A stretch of DNA of 5,563 bases from Tissierellales bacterium (GCA_030147425.1 JASKZW010000160.1:1-5563); one strand, 5' to 3'. Positions 1 through 4,898 are shown, counted from the stretch's first letter. Numbers and translations: made by a program. The notes: generated by a model from the letters alone, not told the origin.

Positions 1-28
1 CACTTCTCTCGACACCTAAAGAATCAAC

Positions 29-46
29 TACCCGCTAGTGCGGGTA
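29..46. repeat. Perfect 7-bp inverted repeat with 4-nt loop
   Basis: TACCCGC and GCGGGTA flank a TAGT loop, giving a perfect hairpin. No clear T-tract follows on either strand, so it could be an operator or RNA hairpin rather than a textbook terminator. It may belong to a gene beyond the left edge. The structure is certain; the role is unknown. Confidence 0.5.
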
Positions 47-60
47 TTAACTAAGTTAAG

Positions 61-82
61 AGCCTAGCAATAGAAATAGGCT
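61..82 (+). repeat. Small hairpin, possible weak terminator
   Basis: AGCCTA (61-66) pairs with TAGGCT (77-82) across a 10-nt loop. A pyrimidine-rich stretch follows, but without an uninterrupted T-run. With the hairpin at 29-46 it may end an upstream plus-strand gene outside the window. Six pairs and a large loop make it weak. Confidence 0.3.
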
Positions 83-112
83 ATACATTCTTTCCTCTTT
101 TCTATCCAAAGT

Positions 113-136
113 AAATGGAAATGGAAATGGAAATGG
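113..136. repeat. Four tandem AAATGG hexamers
   Basis: Four exact copies of AAATGG lie head to tail. They create in-frame ATGs and a Met-Glu run in a plus-strand open frame that does not look coding. The tract is a short microsatellite that could vary in copy number by slippage. Confidence 0.8.
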
Positions 137-372
137 GGATGTGTCAGACAAACTCTATTTTATCGAACACTACTTTTCTAGTTTGTATGCTGAATGCTTA
201 CTTCTGTTCTTCTTTATTCATTCTTTCTGACTTTCTACTTTTTCTCTTTCATGATATATCTATGTATTCTTCTTTTCTTTCTTCGGTTTGTTCCTCTTCC
301 TCACTTACCTATTCTCTCTTTTTTTCTGTAAGTTACCGCAAGTTATCCTGTCTGTTTTCTAACCTCTTGTGT

Positions 373-457
373 CCGCTGCGTGAGAATAACTTTGTTGTAA
401 TTGTCTGGCACATTCCTTCTGTATTCTATGAAGGTTCGTATATCAAAAGCGCAGCGG
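373..457. repeat. Inverted pair of the 8-mer CCGCTGCG / CGCAGCGG
   Basis: CCGCTGCG at 373-380 and its exact reverse complement at 450-457 are separated by 69 bp. They could pair as an 8-bp GC-rich stem, plus one flanking T-G wobble. The same 8-mer recurs at 1214, 2488, 2570, 2799, 3733, 4242 and 4296. Seven of the nine copies are outside genes. The function is unknown. Confidence 0.6.
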
Positions 458-485
458 TTGAATTTTTCTTTTTGTATGCAGATAG

Positions 486-514
486 TTAAGAAGATTTGTG
501 TGAGTTGTTATAAA
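486..514 (+). promoter_or_regulatory. Possible sigma-A promoter with extended -10
   Basis: TTAAGA (486-491, 4 of 6 to TTGACA) lies 17 bp before TATAAA (509-514, 5 of 6 to TATAAT), and TG precedes the -10 at the extended position (506-507). Transcription would begin near 521 and run through the iteron array towards the gene at 948, giving a leader of over 400 nt, or would make a separate RNA. In AT-rich DNA such matches also arise by chance. Confidence 0.35.
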
Positions 515-563
515 GAGTATCCTCATCTTCTTATTTTCTGTATGTGGTGTATCTCTTCATCAA

Positions 564-673
564 TATATAAATGTCATCTGTTTCATACATAAATATTGTG
601 TATATACTACATAAAAATTGTGCTTGTCGTACATAATTCTTATTAGTCACATACATAAATATTTTGTGTTGTA
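564..673 (+). repeat. Iteron array, exact 22-bp period
   Basis: TACATAA begins at 586, 608, 630 and 652, exactly 22 bp apart each time. Units 1, 2 and 4 follow a consensus close to TACATAAATATTGTGT (unit 2 has AAAAATT, unit 4 an inserted TT). Unit 3 keeps only the first part. A degenerate copy, TATATAAAT, stands one period earlier at 564. Helically phased tandem repeats of about 22 bp are typical of Rep-binding iterons of theta plasmids and of plasmid centromeres bound by small DNA-binding proteins. No rep or par gene lies in this window, so origin versus centromere versus operator is open. Confidence 0.65.
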
Positions 674-797
674 CGTTATGAGTTATTACACTCTACCAAA
701 AATTGTTCCTCTTCTTTTTCATCCACCGCTATTGCCTTTTCAAAAAAACAAAGAGTTTTTGAATAATACATGCGTATTTGGTTGATACTAGATATAA

Positions 798-895
798 CAA
801 TCATAATTACTATTTGTCACTACCTGTCTACTTTCAAACAAAAGCGTATACGGAAGATGAGAGTATTTCATTTGGTAGGTAGACGATTATGATTG
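798..895. repeat. Distant 10-bp perfect inverted repeat
   Basis: CAATCATAAT (798-807) and ATTATGATTG (886-895) are exact reverse complements 78 bp apart. Nested inside are GTCTAC (826-831) and GTAGAC (879-884). The right arm overlaps TATGAT (888-893), a possible -10 about 55 bp before the start at 948. Paired operators for a looping regulator are possible; an RNA stem is the alternative. Confidence 0.5.
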
Positions 896-915
896 CTCTG
901 TTTCTTTCTTACTTC

Positions 916-924
916 TTATCCACT
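916..924 (+). promoter_or_regulatory. Near-consensus DnaA box
   Basis: TTATCCACT matches the DnaA box TTATCCACA at 8 of 9 positions. It is a single box 243 bp after the iterons and just upstream of the ribosome binding site of the gene at 948. One box is weak evidence alone, but it fits an origin reading of the iterons. Confidence 0.3.
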
Positions 925-947
925 TTTATATACAAAGGAGGGGTACA

Positions 948-1811
948 ATGAAAAATAATGAGTTGAGCGAATACGAAGCGGTCTTACGTGACTTTGATGC
1001 TCGTGAGGAAATGCCTGACTTTAGTGATGCGATTATGAGTATATCCGAAGTAGAAAATGTCGGTCAAAACGAATGGTTGACAGTAGGTCTTTACGGGTTA
1101 GTCACTATCCTTATCATATTCGGTGCAATTTTAATCGGCTATGCCATATACCGCTATGCTCTAGGTTACAAAGACAACAAGAAACCTATTATTATCGGTA
1201 TTGTTCTTCTAGTCGCAGCGGGAGTGTCTTTTTATCTAGGAAGTAGTAATAACACCTCGCTAGATGAACAGAAAGAGGAGGCACGTGTGCTTGCTGCTAA
1301 TACCTATATCTACCATATAGAGGATAGAGGAGATGAAATAGAGGAGTGGTTACATTCATCGAAGAACTTTTTACAATACCCTAAGCGAATGAGCCACAGC
1401 TCTTATCAATTACTCATGCAACCATTTTTCCGAAAAGGTTATTACTTAACCAAAGAAGAGGATGACGAGTTTTATAAATTCTATGAAGAACTCTATATCA
1501 AACCTTACCTCAAAGAATTTAATGCAGGGAATTTCGAATTAATGGAGCGTTGGAATGAGGAATATGGAGATAAGAACGAACGCATCCGTTTACCAAATCA
1601 AAAGCGAAAAAGCAGAGATTACGATTTAGAGGATATGGATGATATGGATGAAGATGAGGAAACAGAAGAATACGAAGATGATGATGAAGTAGAAGTGGAC
1701 GAAGACGAAGACGAAGATGATGAAGATGACGAAACAGATGATGAGGATATAGATGAAGATGAGGACGATGAGGAAGACGACAATGAAGATGAGGACGAAG
1801 ATGATGAATAA
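948..1811 (+). CDS. Two-pass membrane protein with long acidic C-terminal tail
   Basis: The 287-residue product is not recognised. Order: acidic N-terminus (1-43), membrane segment about 44-67, basic loop with Lys/Arg (68-79), membrane segment about 80-98, a charged, aromatic-rich domain (99-223), then a tail (225-287) in which 52 of 63 residues are Asp or Glu. By the positive-inside rule the short loop is cytoplasmic, which puts both termini and the acidic tail outside; this is inference. Such a tail could bind divalent cations or basic partners. The start is clear: AAAGGAGG ends 6 bp before the ATG. The tail is encoded by a GAN-rich, slippage-prone tract. A strong terminator follows, so the gene is probably its own transcription unit. 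It shares layout and some residues with the protein at 2879-3349. Confidence 0.85.
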   Translation: MKNNELSEYEAVLRDFDAREEMPDFSDAIMSISEVENVGQNEWLTVGLYGLVTILIIFGAILIGYAIYRYALGYKDNKKPIIIGIVLLVAAGVSFYLGSSNNTSLDEQKEEARVLAANTYIYHIEDRGDEIEEWLHSSKNFLQYPKRMSHSSYQLLMQPFFRKGYYLTKEEDDEFYKFYEELYIKPYLKEFNAGNFELMERWNEEYGDKNERIRLPNQKRKSRDYDLEDMDDMDEDEETEEYEDDDEVEVDEDEDEDDEDDETDDEDIDEDEDDEEDDNEDEDEDDE

Positions 1812-1873
1812 TCACACGATTGTCGTTTCATCCACCCATTAATGTAGCAAGAAGTTACTTGTCATGTACTTTT

Positions 1874-1906
1874 AACCACCTACTCTACTAGAGGGGTGGT
1901 TTTTTT
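1874..1906 (+). terminator. Intrinsic terminator after the acidic-tail gene
   Basis: AACCACC (1874-1880) pairs with GGTGGTT (1895-1901), an inner CTCT/AGAG extends the stem, and the T-run continues to 1906. It lies 63 bp after the stop at 1811 and should separate that gene from the next one at 1947. Confidence 0.9.
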
Positions 1907-1946
1907 AACCGACGTACTTATTAACTAACAACGGGAGGGGTCACTT

Positions 1947-2444
1947 ATGAAACAATCACATGAGAATATCGCAGACTACACACTTACTATCAATCATTCT
2001 TTTTTACAACATGTACAACTATATGAACTGTCCTCTATGGATGCAGTTGATGTAGTGAAAGATGTTACTTATACAAGATGCTCTTTAGATAACCACACGT
2101 TGGTAATCTTATTAGATGCTCATTCGTACTACCGTTTGGAAATCAACGAACACGTTCATCATCTCGTAGTGAAAGAATTATTACCTGATGTCTTTGTATT
2201 AGAACGTATGACTTCAGAGGAGTGTCGCCTATTCGATACTATTGATTATCAGAACTTGTCTAATGAGGACTATGAAAACTGTTTTGTAGACCTTTTACCG
2301 CTATTAGTAGGTCATCGAGAGGAAGGTAGTCAATGGACACACCAAGAGTACCAATCGTACAAACAGGACTTCCTCACGCTTATAGCAGATTGGACAGTTT
2401 CTCAATGGCGAACACAATTTCTCTACATCTCTAAGTACATCTGA
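1947..2444 (+). CDS. Hypothetical soluble protein
   Basis: The 165-residue product has no membrane segment, signal peptide or motif I recognise. It is mixed in composition, with an alternating hydrophobic middle (VTYTRCSL, TLVILLDAH, YYRLEINEHVHHLVV) suggesting a beta-rich core, and a C-terminal half with several Trp and Tyr that reads as helical. The start is well set by GGGAGGGG (1933-1940), 6 bp before ATG. It follows the terminator at 1874-1906 by only 40 bp and no good promoter fits in that space, so it may rely on read-through or an unusual promoter. No clear terminator follows. It sits between two membrane-protein genes, which suggests but does not prove a shared role. Confidence 0.8.
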   Translation: MKQSHENIADYTLTINHSFLQHVQLYELSSMDAVDVVKDVTYTRCSLDNHTLVILLDAHSYYRLEINEHVHHLVVKELLPDVFVLERMTSEECRLFDTIDYQNLSNEDYENCFVDLLPLLVGHREEGSQWTHQEYQSYKQDFLTLIADWTVSQWRTQFLYISKYI

Positions 2445-2501
2445 CGTAATAATCATTCCCTTGCATGTTACAAAGAAACGTTCATGACCGCTGCGTAGTG
2501 T

Positions 2502-2564
2502 ATAACAACAACGTTGCATACAAGCAATCTGCGTGGTGCATAACAATCACTCTGCATATAACAA
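2502..2564 (+). repeat. Diverged ATAACAA repeats
   Basis: ATAACAA occurs exactly at 2502-2508, 2540-2546 and 2558-2564, with the related ATACAA at 2518-2523. Three of the four are preceded by GCAT or GCA, and CTGC follows several. Spacing is irregular (16-22 bp), so this is a loose, decaying array or a cluster of binding sites. Confidence 0.35.
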
Positions 2565-2586
2565 CAGCACCGCTGCGCTATTGATA

Positions 2587-2600
2587 TGTGATTAATCACA
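2587..2600. promoter_or_regulatory. 14-bp perfect palindrome, candidate operator
   Basis: TGTGATTAATCACA equals its own reverse complement. The TGTGA/TCACA half-sites resemble Rex and Crp/Fnr family sites, but those have 6 bp between half-sites and here there are 4. A dimeric regulator is plausible; its identity is not shown. Confidence 0.4.
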
Positions 2601-2777
2601 ACACATCCGTACTATAACCGACTTCCAACGGTTCTATGATACTGATAGAGCTTATTATAAGGACTAGCTGTTTGATGGACTGCGGTAGAAAGAAACACGG
2701 ATAACGATTGTTTGTTTCTGTATGTAGTTTTTTATGTACTACTCTATATGTCACTTTCTACAAATCTGCATCTACCA

Positions 2778-2791
2778 TATATACGTATATA
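2778..2791. repeat. 14-bp AT-rich perfect palindrome
   Basis: TATATACGTATATA is a perfect palindrome 88 bp before the ATG at 2879 and 8 bp before the CGCAGCGG copy at 2799. It could be an operator; AT-rich palindromes also arise by chance. Confidence 0.35.
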
Positions 2792-2804
2792 GAGTTTTCG
2801 CAGC

Positions 2805-2817
2805 GGTTATTATAACC
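2805..2817. repeat. Inverted repeat overlapping a CGCAGCGG copy
   Basis: GGTTAT and ATAACC flank a single T. The left arm shares two bases with the 8-mer at 2799-2806. A similar element, CTTAT-T-ATAAG, stands at 2651-2661, so both have a TTATTATAA core. Confidence 0.35.
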
Positions 2818-2861
2818 AGTTCTACAAAGAACATGATGTACAGATATTCATGACGATACTG

Positions 2862-2871
2862 AAAGGGTGAT
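2862..2871 (+). promoter_or_regulatory. Ribosome binding site fixing the start at 2879
   Basis: AAAGGGTGAT resembles AAAGGAGGTGAT and ends 7 bp before ATG 2879. A GTG at 2867 opens the same frame four codons earlier but lies inside this site and has none of its own, so the ATG is preferred. Confidence 0.65.
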
Positions 2872-2878
2872 ATTACGT

Positions 2879-3349
2879 ATGACAGACCTTGAAACGATTA
2901 TTACCGAGGGGTTAGAGCCTGTTGGCATACTCGAACCAATTTATATCTTATCTTTGCTATTAGTAACCGCTGGGTTCATTTTATTGGTACTGCTCATCGA
3001 ACGGAAAGTTCCTTCTTATCATCGTTACACTGTTTTAACTTTGACGGTGATTGGAGCGATAGGTGGCATGTATACCAATATGGAACTCAACCAATTGCAT
3101 ACGTACAATCAAAACTTATTGATGTCGAATATCTATCAAGCAGAAGATGAGTTAGATGAATACACTCAACAAGTCATAGATACGCATTCCACGAGCGACA
3201 CAATGGTAGAGCAAGCTACTCATGAATTAACCGTGTTAGAGAATACCTTATCGAAGGAATATACCATCTCATTAAAAGACACCGAGCGTGCATGGCTAAA
3301 AAATAATATCATACCTCGTTTAGAAGAATACGAGAAAATGAAAGAGTGA
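2879..3349 (+). CDS. Small two-pass membrane protein
   Basis: The 156-residue product is not recognised. It has a short acidic N-terminus, a membrane segment at about 17-40, a basic loop (ERKVPSYHR), a second membrane segment at about 50-66, then a charged, mostly helical C-terminal region (67-156). The positive loop is predicted cytoplasmic, leaving both termini outside. The architecture matches the protein at 948-1811, and the post-membrane parts share IYxxED..DE and a later K-x-Y-x-(L/I)-(T/S)...P-x-L-x-E-(F/Y) pattern at nearly equal distance, so I suspect remote paralogy; this one lacks the acidic tail. The next gene begins 5 bp after its stop, so the two are almost certainly co-transcribed and probably translationally coupled. 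Confidence 0.8.
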   Translation: MTDLETIITEGLEPVGILEPIYILSLLLVTAGFILLVLLIERKVPSYHRYTVLTLTVIGAIGGMYTNMELNQLHTYNQNLLMSNIYQAEDELDEYTQQVIDTHSTSDTMVEQATHELTVLENTLSKEYTISLKDTERAWLKNNIIPRLEEYEKMKE

Positions 3350-3354
3350 CAATC

Positions 3355-4038
3355 ATGAAGGAAAACAACAATATCCGCACAAGGAATAAGCGATGGTTTA
3401 TTTTGTTTGTGAGTATCTCATTGTTAGTTGCTGTTGCAGTACGTTACTATGAAGAAATGCGTGTAGTAGATAGGGAAGTAGAGGAATATCGGTATGAACA
3501 TCGAATAGAAGAAAAAGGACGAGCGTTACTGACAGCAGTCGACTGGTCGAAAGAAGGAGAGGAATATATCCTTCACCTTCATACAGATGAAAACACGTCT
3601 TTGGATGTTTCTTTCCACTCTGTACATTGGGTTAACCGAGAGAACCTTTCAGTCGTTCCGCTAGCAGACCACCCACATATTCTATATAACAAAATTACTC
3701 TTCCTGCTCTTACTCTATCGAGTGTGAGTGAACCGCTGCGAAGTCGCTTGACGTTCTTCCGATGGGATAACCGCTGGAGCGAAGAGGAAGATTCGTACAG
3801 CAATGTCACACTCTATGTAAACGAGCAAGAGTTCTTAAATTATGTCGCTCCATTGGAAAAGAAGTACGGGGTACAACTCACTGCTGATAACCACCTACTA
3901 AACGAACAAGAGTTTTTAGAGTTGAAAGCGATACGAGAGAGAGAGAAAGAAGAACGGTTGTTGAAAAAAAGAGAAAAACAGTTATCGCCTTCTTCCCCTT
4001 CTCTAGCACCTTCTACTGAAATAGAGGGGGATATGTAG
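3355..4038 (+). CDS. Single-pass membrane-anchored protein with beta-rich outer domain
   Basis: The 227-residue product is not recognised. A basic N-terminus (RTRNKRW) precedes one membrane segment (about 14-29), giving N-in/C-out topology. A charged stalk (31-60), a likely beta-rich domain (about 65-160, with several Trp), a charged helical stretch (about 184-210) and a short Ser/Pro tail follow. NEQEFL occurs twice (156-161 and 183-188), a small internal repeat. There is no lipobox or sorting signal, so it looks like a membrane-tethered surface protein. ATG 3355 has only a weak AAAGAG site; a GTG at 3346 overlapping the preceding stop would add three residues. Either way, close spacing implies coupling to the gene at 2879. 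The frame contains one CCGCTGCG copy (3733-3740). Confidence 0.8.
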   Translation: MKENNNIRTRNKRWFILFVSISLLVAVAVRYYEEMRVVDREVEEYRYEHRIEEKGRALLTAVDWSKEGEEYILHLHTDENTSLDVSFHSVHWVNRENLSVVPLADHPHILYNKITLPALTLSSVSEPLRSRLTFFRWDNRWSEEEDSYSNVTLYVNEQEFLNYVAPLEKKYGVQLTADNHLLNEQEFLELKAIREREKEERLLKKREKQLSPSSPSLAPSTEIEGDM

Positions 4039-4154
4039 CACTAGCACGTAGATAAGCCTGTATGCGCCATCTGGCATAGTCACACTGTACATATGCGTGA
4101 GATAGACACCGAGTATAAGAGATTGTGTAGACATCTGTACAAATAATGTCGTGT

Positions 4155-4170
4155 AGATAGGCAGATAGGC
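4155..4170 (+). repeat. Tandem duplication of AGATAGGC
   Basis: Two exact 8-bp copies, 4155-4162 and 4163-4170, each contributing to a TAGGCA (4158-4163, 4166-4171). The TAGGC core recurs in the 10-bp tandem repeat at 4224-4243. Confidence 0.6.
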
Positions 4171-4215
4171 AATACAGGTGCAATGCGTTCACATAATCTA
4201 GGTATGTCAACTGGG

Positions 4216-4303
4216 TACGTATTTCTAGGCACGTCTAGGCACGCAGCGGTTGTTTGTTGGGTGTTAGAAATACGTGAGATATGTTTTACTGTACCCCGCT
4301 GCG
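4216..4303 (+). ncRNA. Candidate H-type RNA pseudoknot
   Basis: Stem 1: ACGTATTTCTA (4217-4227) pairs perfectly with TAGAAATACGT (4265-4275), with a flanking U-G pair at 4216/4276. Stem 2: CGCAGCGG (4242-4249), inside the stem 1 loop, pairs perfectly with CCGCTGCG (4296-4303) downstream. The connecting segments are 14, 15 and 20 nt. GGGTAC (4213-4218) and GTACCC (4291-4296) offer a competing stem. The complementarity is directly visible; folding, transcription and function are inference. No known RNA family is recognised. Confidence 0.4.
4224..4243 (+). repeat. Tandem duplication of TCTAGGCACG
   Basis: Two exact 10-bp copies abut at 4224-4233 and 4234-4243. The first overlaps the end of pseudoknot stem 1 and the second overlaps the start of CGCAGCGG at 4242. 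A recent duplication or paired protein sites would explain it. Confidence 0.65.
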
Positions 4304-4368
4304 AATATGCCTACGAAAGCTCTCACACACGATACAGTTCTATCTAAAGGAATACCTTGTACTAACAC

Positions 4369-4406
4369 AAAAAAGACCCTCTCTTTCCTTAGGAGAAGGT
4401 CTTTTT
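4369..4406. terminator. Bidirectional intrinsic terminator
   Basis: AAAAAGACC (4370-4378) pairs with GGTCTTTTT (4398-4406), and an inner TCTC/GAGA continues the stem after one mismatch. The A-run on the left serves as a T-run on the minus strand. It sits between convergent genes ending at 4038 (+) and 4458 (-) and should end transcription from both sides. Confidence 0.9.
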
Positions 4407-4457
4407 AGCATCTACTCGCATATCAGTTAGCGTAGCTGCTTTCTTTTTATTTTTTGA

Positions 4458-4823
4458 TTATTTCGCTTGTTTCTTTTGTCGTTGTTCTGCACTCTTTTTA
4501 ATTCTCTTTAAGAGTTGCTCTTTTCTTTTTTGTTGGAACTTCTCTTTTCGTTCTGCGTAATATTTTCTTCCTGTTTCTAAACAACTTGTACATTGTTGAA
4601 TACCCTCATCGAGATTATCATTTTCTTTTCCACAACGAATACATAAACCTTCTGAAGCCCATTCTTCTCTTTGAAGACGGGAACGTTCTCTATTTCTGCA
4701 TTGTTTAGAACAATACTTTTTGATATTCATGAAGGGTTCGAATGTGTTTGTGCAATCAATGGCAGCGCACTCAATCAACTCAACTTGTTCATTCTCTTCT
4801 TCTTTTGTAAGTTCTTTGTTCAT
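4458..4823 (-). CDS. Small double zinc-finger protein with basic C-terminus
   Basis: The 121-residue product has two four-cysteine clusters. The first is C19-x4-C24-x13-C38-x3-C42, with the YCSxxCRxR ending seen in many small phage and plasmid zinc-finger proteins. The second is C61-x2-C64-x13-C78-x2-C81 in a GLCIRCGK context, like a zinc ribbon. A Lys/Arg/Gln/Glu-rich helix (87-121) follows, suited to nucleic-acid or protein binding. I see no catalytic motif (no HNH), so a DNA- or RNA-binding accessory or regulatory role is the best guess; the exact function is unknown. The start is firm: GAGGTGAT lies 5 bp before the ATG. A good promoter is at 4863-4891, and the terminator at 4369-4406 follows the stop. 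Confidence 0.85.
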   Translation of the reverse strand: MNKELTKEEENEQVELIECAAIDCTNTFEPFMNIKKYCSKQCRNRERSRLQREEWASEGLCIRCGKENDNLDEGIQQCTSCLETGRKYYAERKEKFQQKRKEQLLKRIKKSAEQRQKKQAK

Positions 4824-4862
4824 TAGTAATCACCTCATTGTTCATTCATACACACTCTACCT

Positions 4863-4891
4863 ATTATCTACCTCTTATCGTAAATTGTAAA
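4863..4891 (-). promoter_or_regulatory. Sigma-A promoter of the zinc-finger gene
   Basis: On the minus strand TTTACA (4886-4891, 5 of 6) is followed after exactly 17 bp by GATAAT (4863-4868, 5 of 6). Transcription would start about 4856, giving a leader of roughly 33 nt with the strong GAGGTGAT site (4829-4836). An upstream terminator (5048-5083) means the gene needs its own promoter, which supports this call. Confidence 0.65.
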
Positions 4892-4898
4892 CCTTGTT

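Larger units (their letters stand above)
137..563. other. Pyrimidine-rich non-coding stretch
   Basis: The plus strand is strongly T- and C-rich, especially about 200-320, so the minus strand is purine-rich. Open frames on the plus strand give Phe/Ser/Leu/Cys-rich peptides without a ribosome binding site. The minus frames I read around 230-330 are broken by stops. I see no gene here. It holds one CCGCTGCG (373-380), one CGCAGCGG (450-457) and a possible promoter near 486-514. It could be a leader, a structured RNA or decayed sequence. Confidence 0.5.
674..947. other. Non-coding leader before the first membrane gene
   Basis: No credible gene is present. The stretch is AT-rich and holds a distant inverted repeat (798-807/886-895), a shorter nested one (GTCTAC 826-831, GTAGAC 879-884), a TATGAT -10-like hexamer (888-893) without a good -35, a DnaA-like box (916-924) and the ribosome binding site AAAGGAGG (934-941) of the gene at 948. 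Confidence 0.5.
2488..2806. repeat. Three copies of the 8-mer CGCAGCGG (both strands)
   Basis: CCGCTGCG occurs at 2488-2495 and 2570-2577, and its reverse complement CGCAGCGG at 2799-2806. Either of the first two could pair with the third in an RNA. The copy at 2799 reads CGCAGCGGTT, as do those at 4242 and, on the minus strand, 3731-3740. Confidence 0.6.
2445..2878. other. Repeat- and palindrome-rich non-coding gap
   Basis: No credible gene is visible; the longest plus-strand frame I read (2465-2584, 39 codons) lacks a ribosome binding site. The gap holds diverged ATAACAA repeats (2502-2564), three CGCAGCGG-type 8-mers (2488, 2570, 2799), two 14-bp palindromes (2587-2600, 2778-2791) and two TTATTATAA-centred inverted repeats (2651-2661, 2805-2817). 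This density suggests regulation, RNA structure or a DNA-binding site ahead of the pair of genes starting at 2879. Confidence 0.5.
4039..4368. other. Structured, repeat-rich non-coding region
   Basis: Plus-strand frames here are very short and the one longer minus-strand frame (4013-4210) lacks coding character. The region contains two perfect tandem duplications (AGATAGGC, TCTAGGCACG), TAGGCA four times on the plus strand and once inverted (4308-4313), an 11-bp inverted repeat and two complementary 8-mers that together could form a pseudoknot. It lies between a membrane-protein gene and a bidirectional terminator, so it is probably transcribed as a 3' untranslated region or an RNA of its own. 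An oriT or recombination site is another possibility. Confidence 0.5.

Noticed and set aside
115..489. Plus-strand open frame of 124 codons starting in the AAATGG repeat
   Set aside because: No ribosome binding site; Met-Glu start from a microsatellite; Phe/Ser/Leu/Cys-rich product typical of translated pyrimidine-rich non-coding DNA.
401..592. Plus-strand open frame of 63 codons
   Set aside because: No ribosome binding site, Cys/Phe/His-rich, and it ends inside the first iteron.
1519..1831. Two minus-strand frames giving His/Leu/Arg-rich and poly-Ser products
   Set aside because: Both are antisense shadows of the GAN-repeat acidic tail of the plus-strand gene.
2304..2546. Minus-strand frame of 80 codons
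   Set aside because: Overlaps the 3' end of the better supported gene at 1947-2444 and is Cys-rich without motif or start signal.
2465..2584. 39-codon plus-strand frame
   Set aside because: No ribosome binding site; the sequence is better explained by ATAACAA repeats and 8-mers.
2587..2600. Calling TGTGATTAATCACA a Rex or Crp site
   Set aside because: Known sites of these families have a 6-bp centre between TGTGA and TCACA; here it is 4 bp, so only a generic operator is supported.
3579..3809. Minus-strand frame of 76 codons
   Set aside because: Lies wholly inside the plus-strand membrane-anchored gene and looks like its antisense shadow.
4013..4210. Minus-strand frame of 65 codons
   Set aside because: Tyr/Cys/His-rich, no ribosome binding site seen, and it covers repeat-rich non-coding DNA.
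373..4303. Reading CGCAGCGG simply as the Bacillus Chi site
   Set aside because: Only the AGCGG part matches; there is no strand bias in the nine copies and most are intergenic, unlike Chi.
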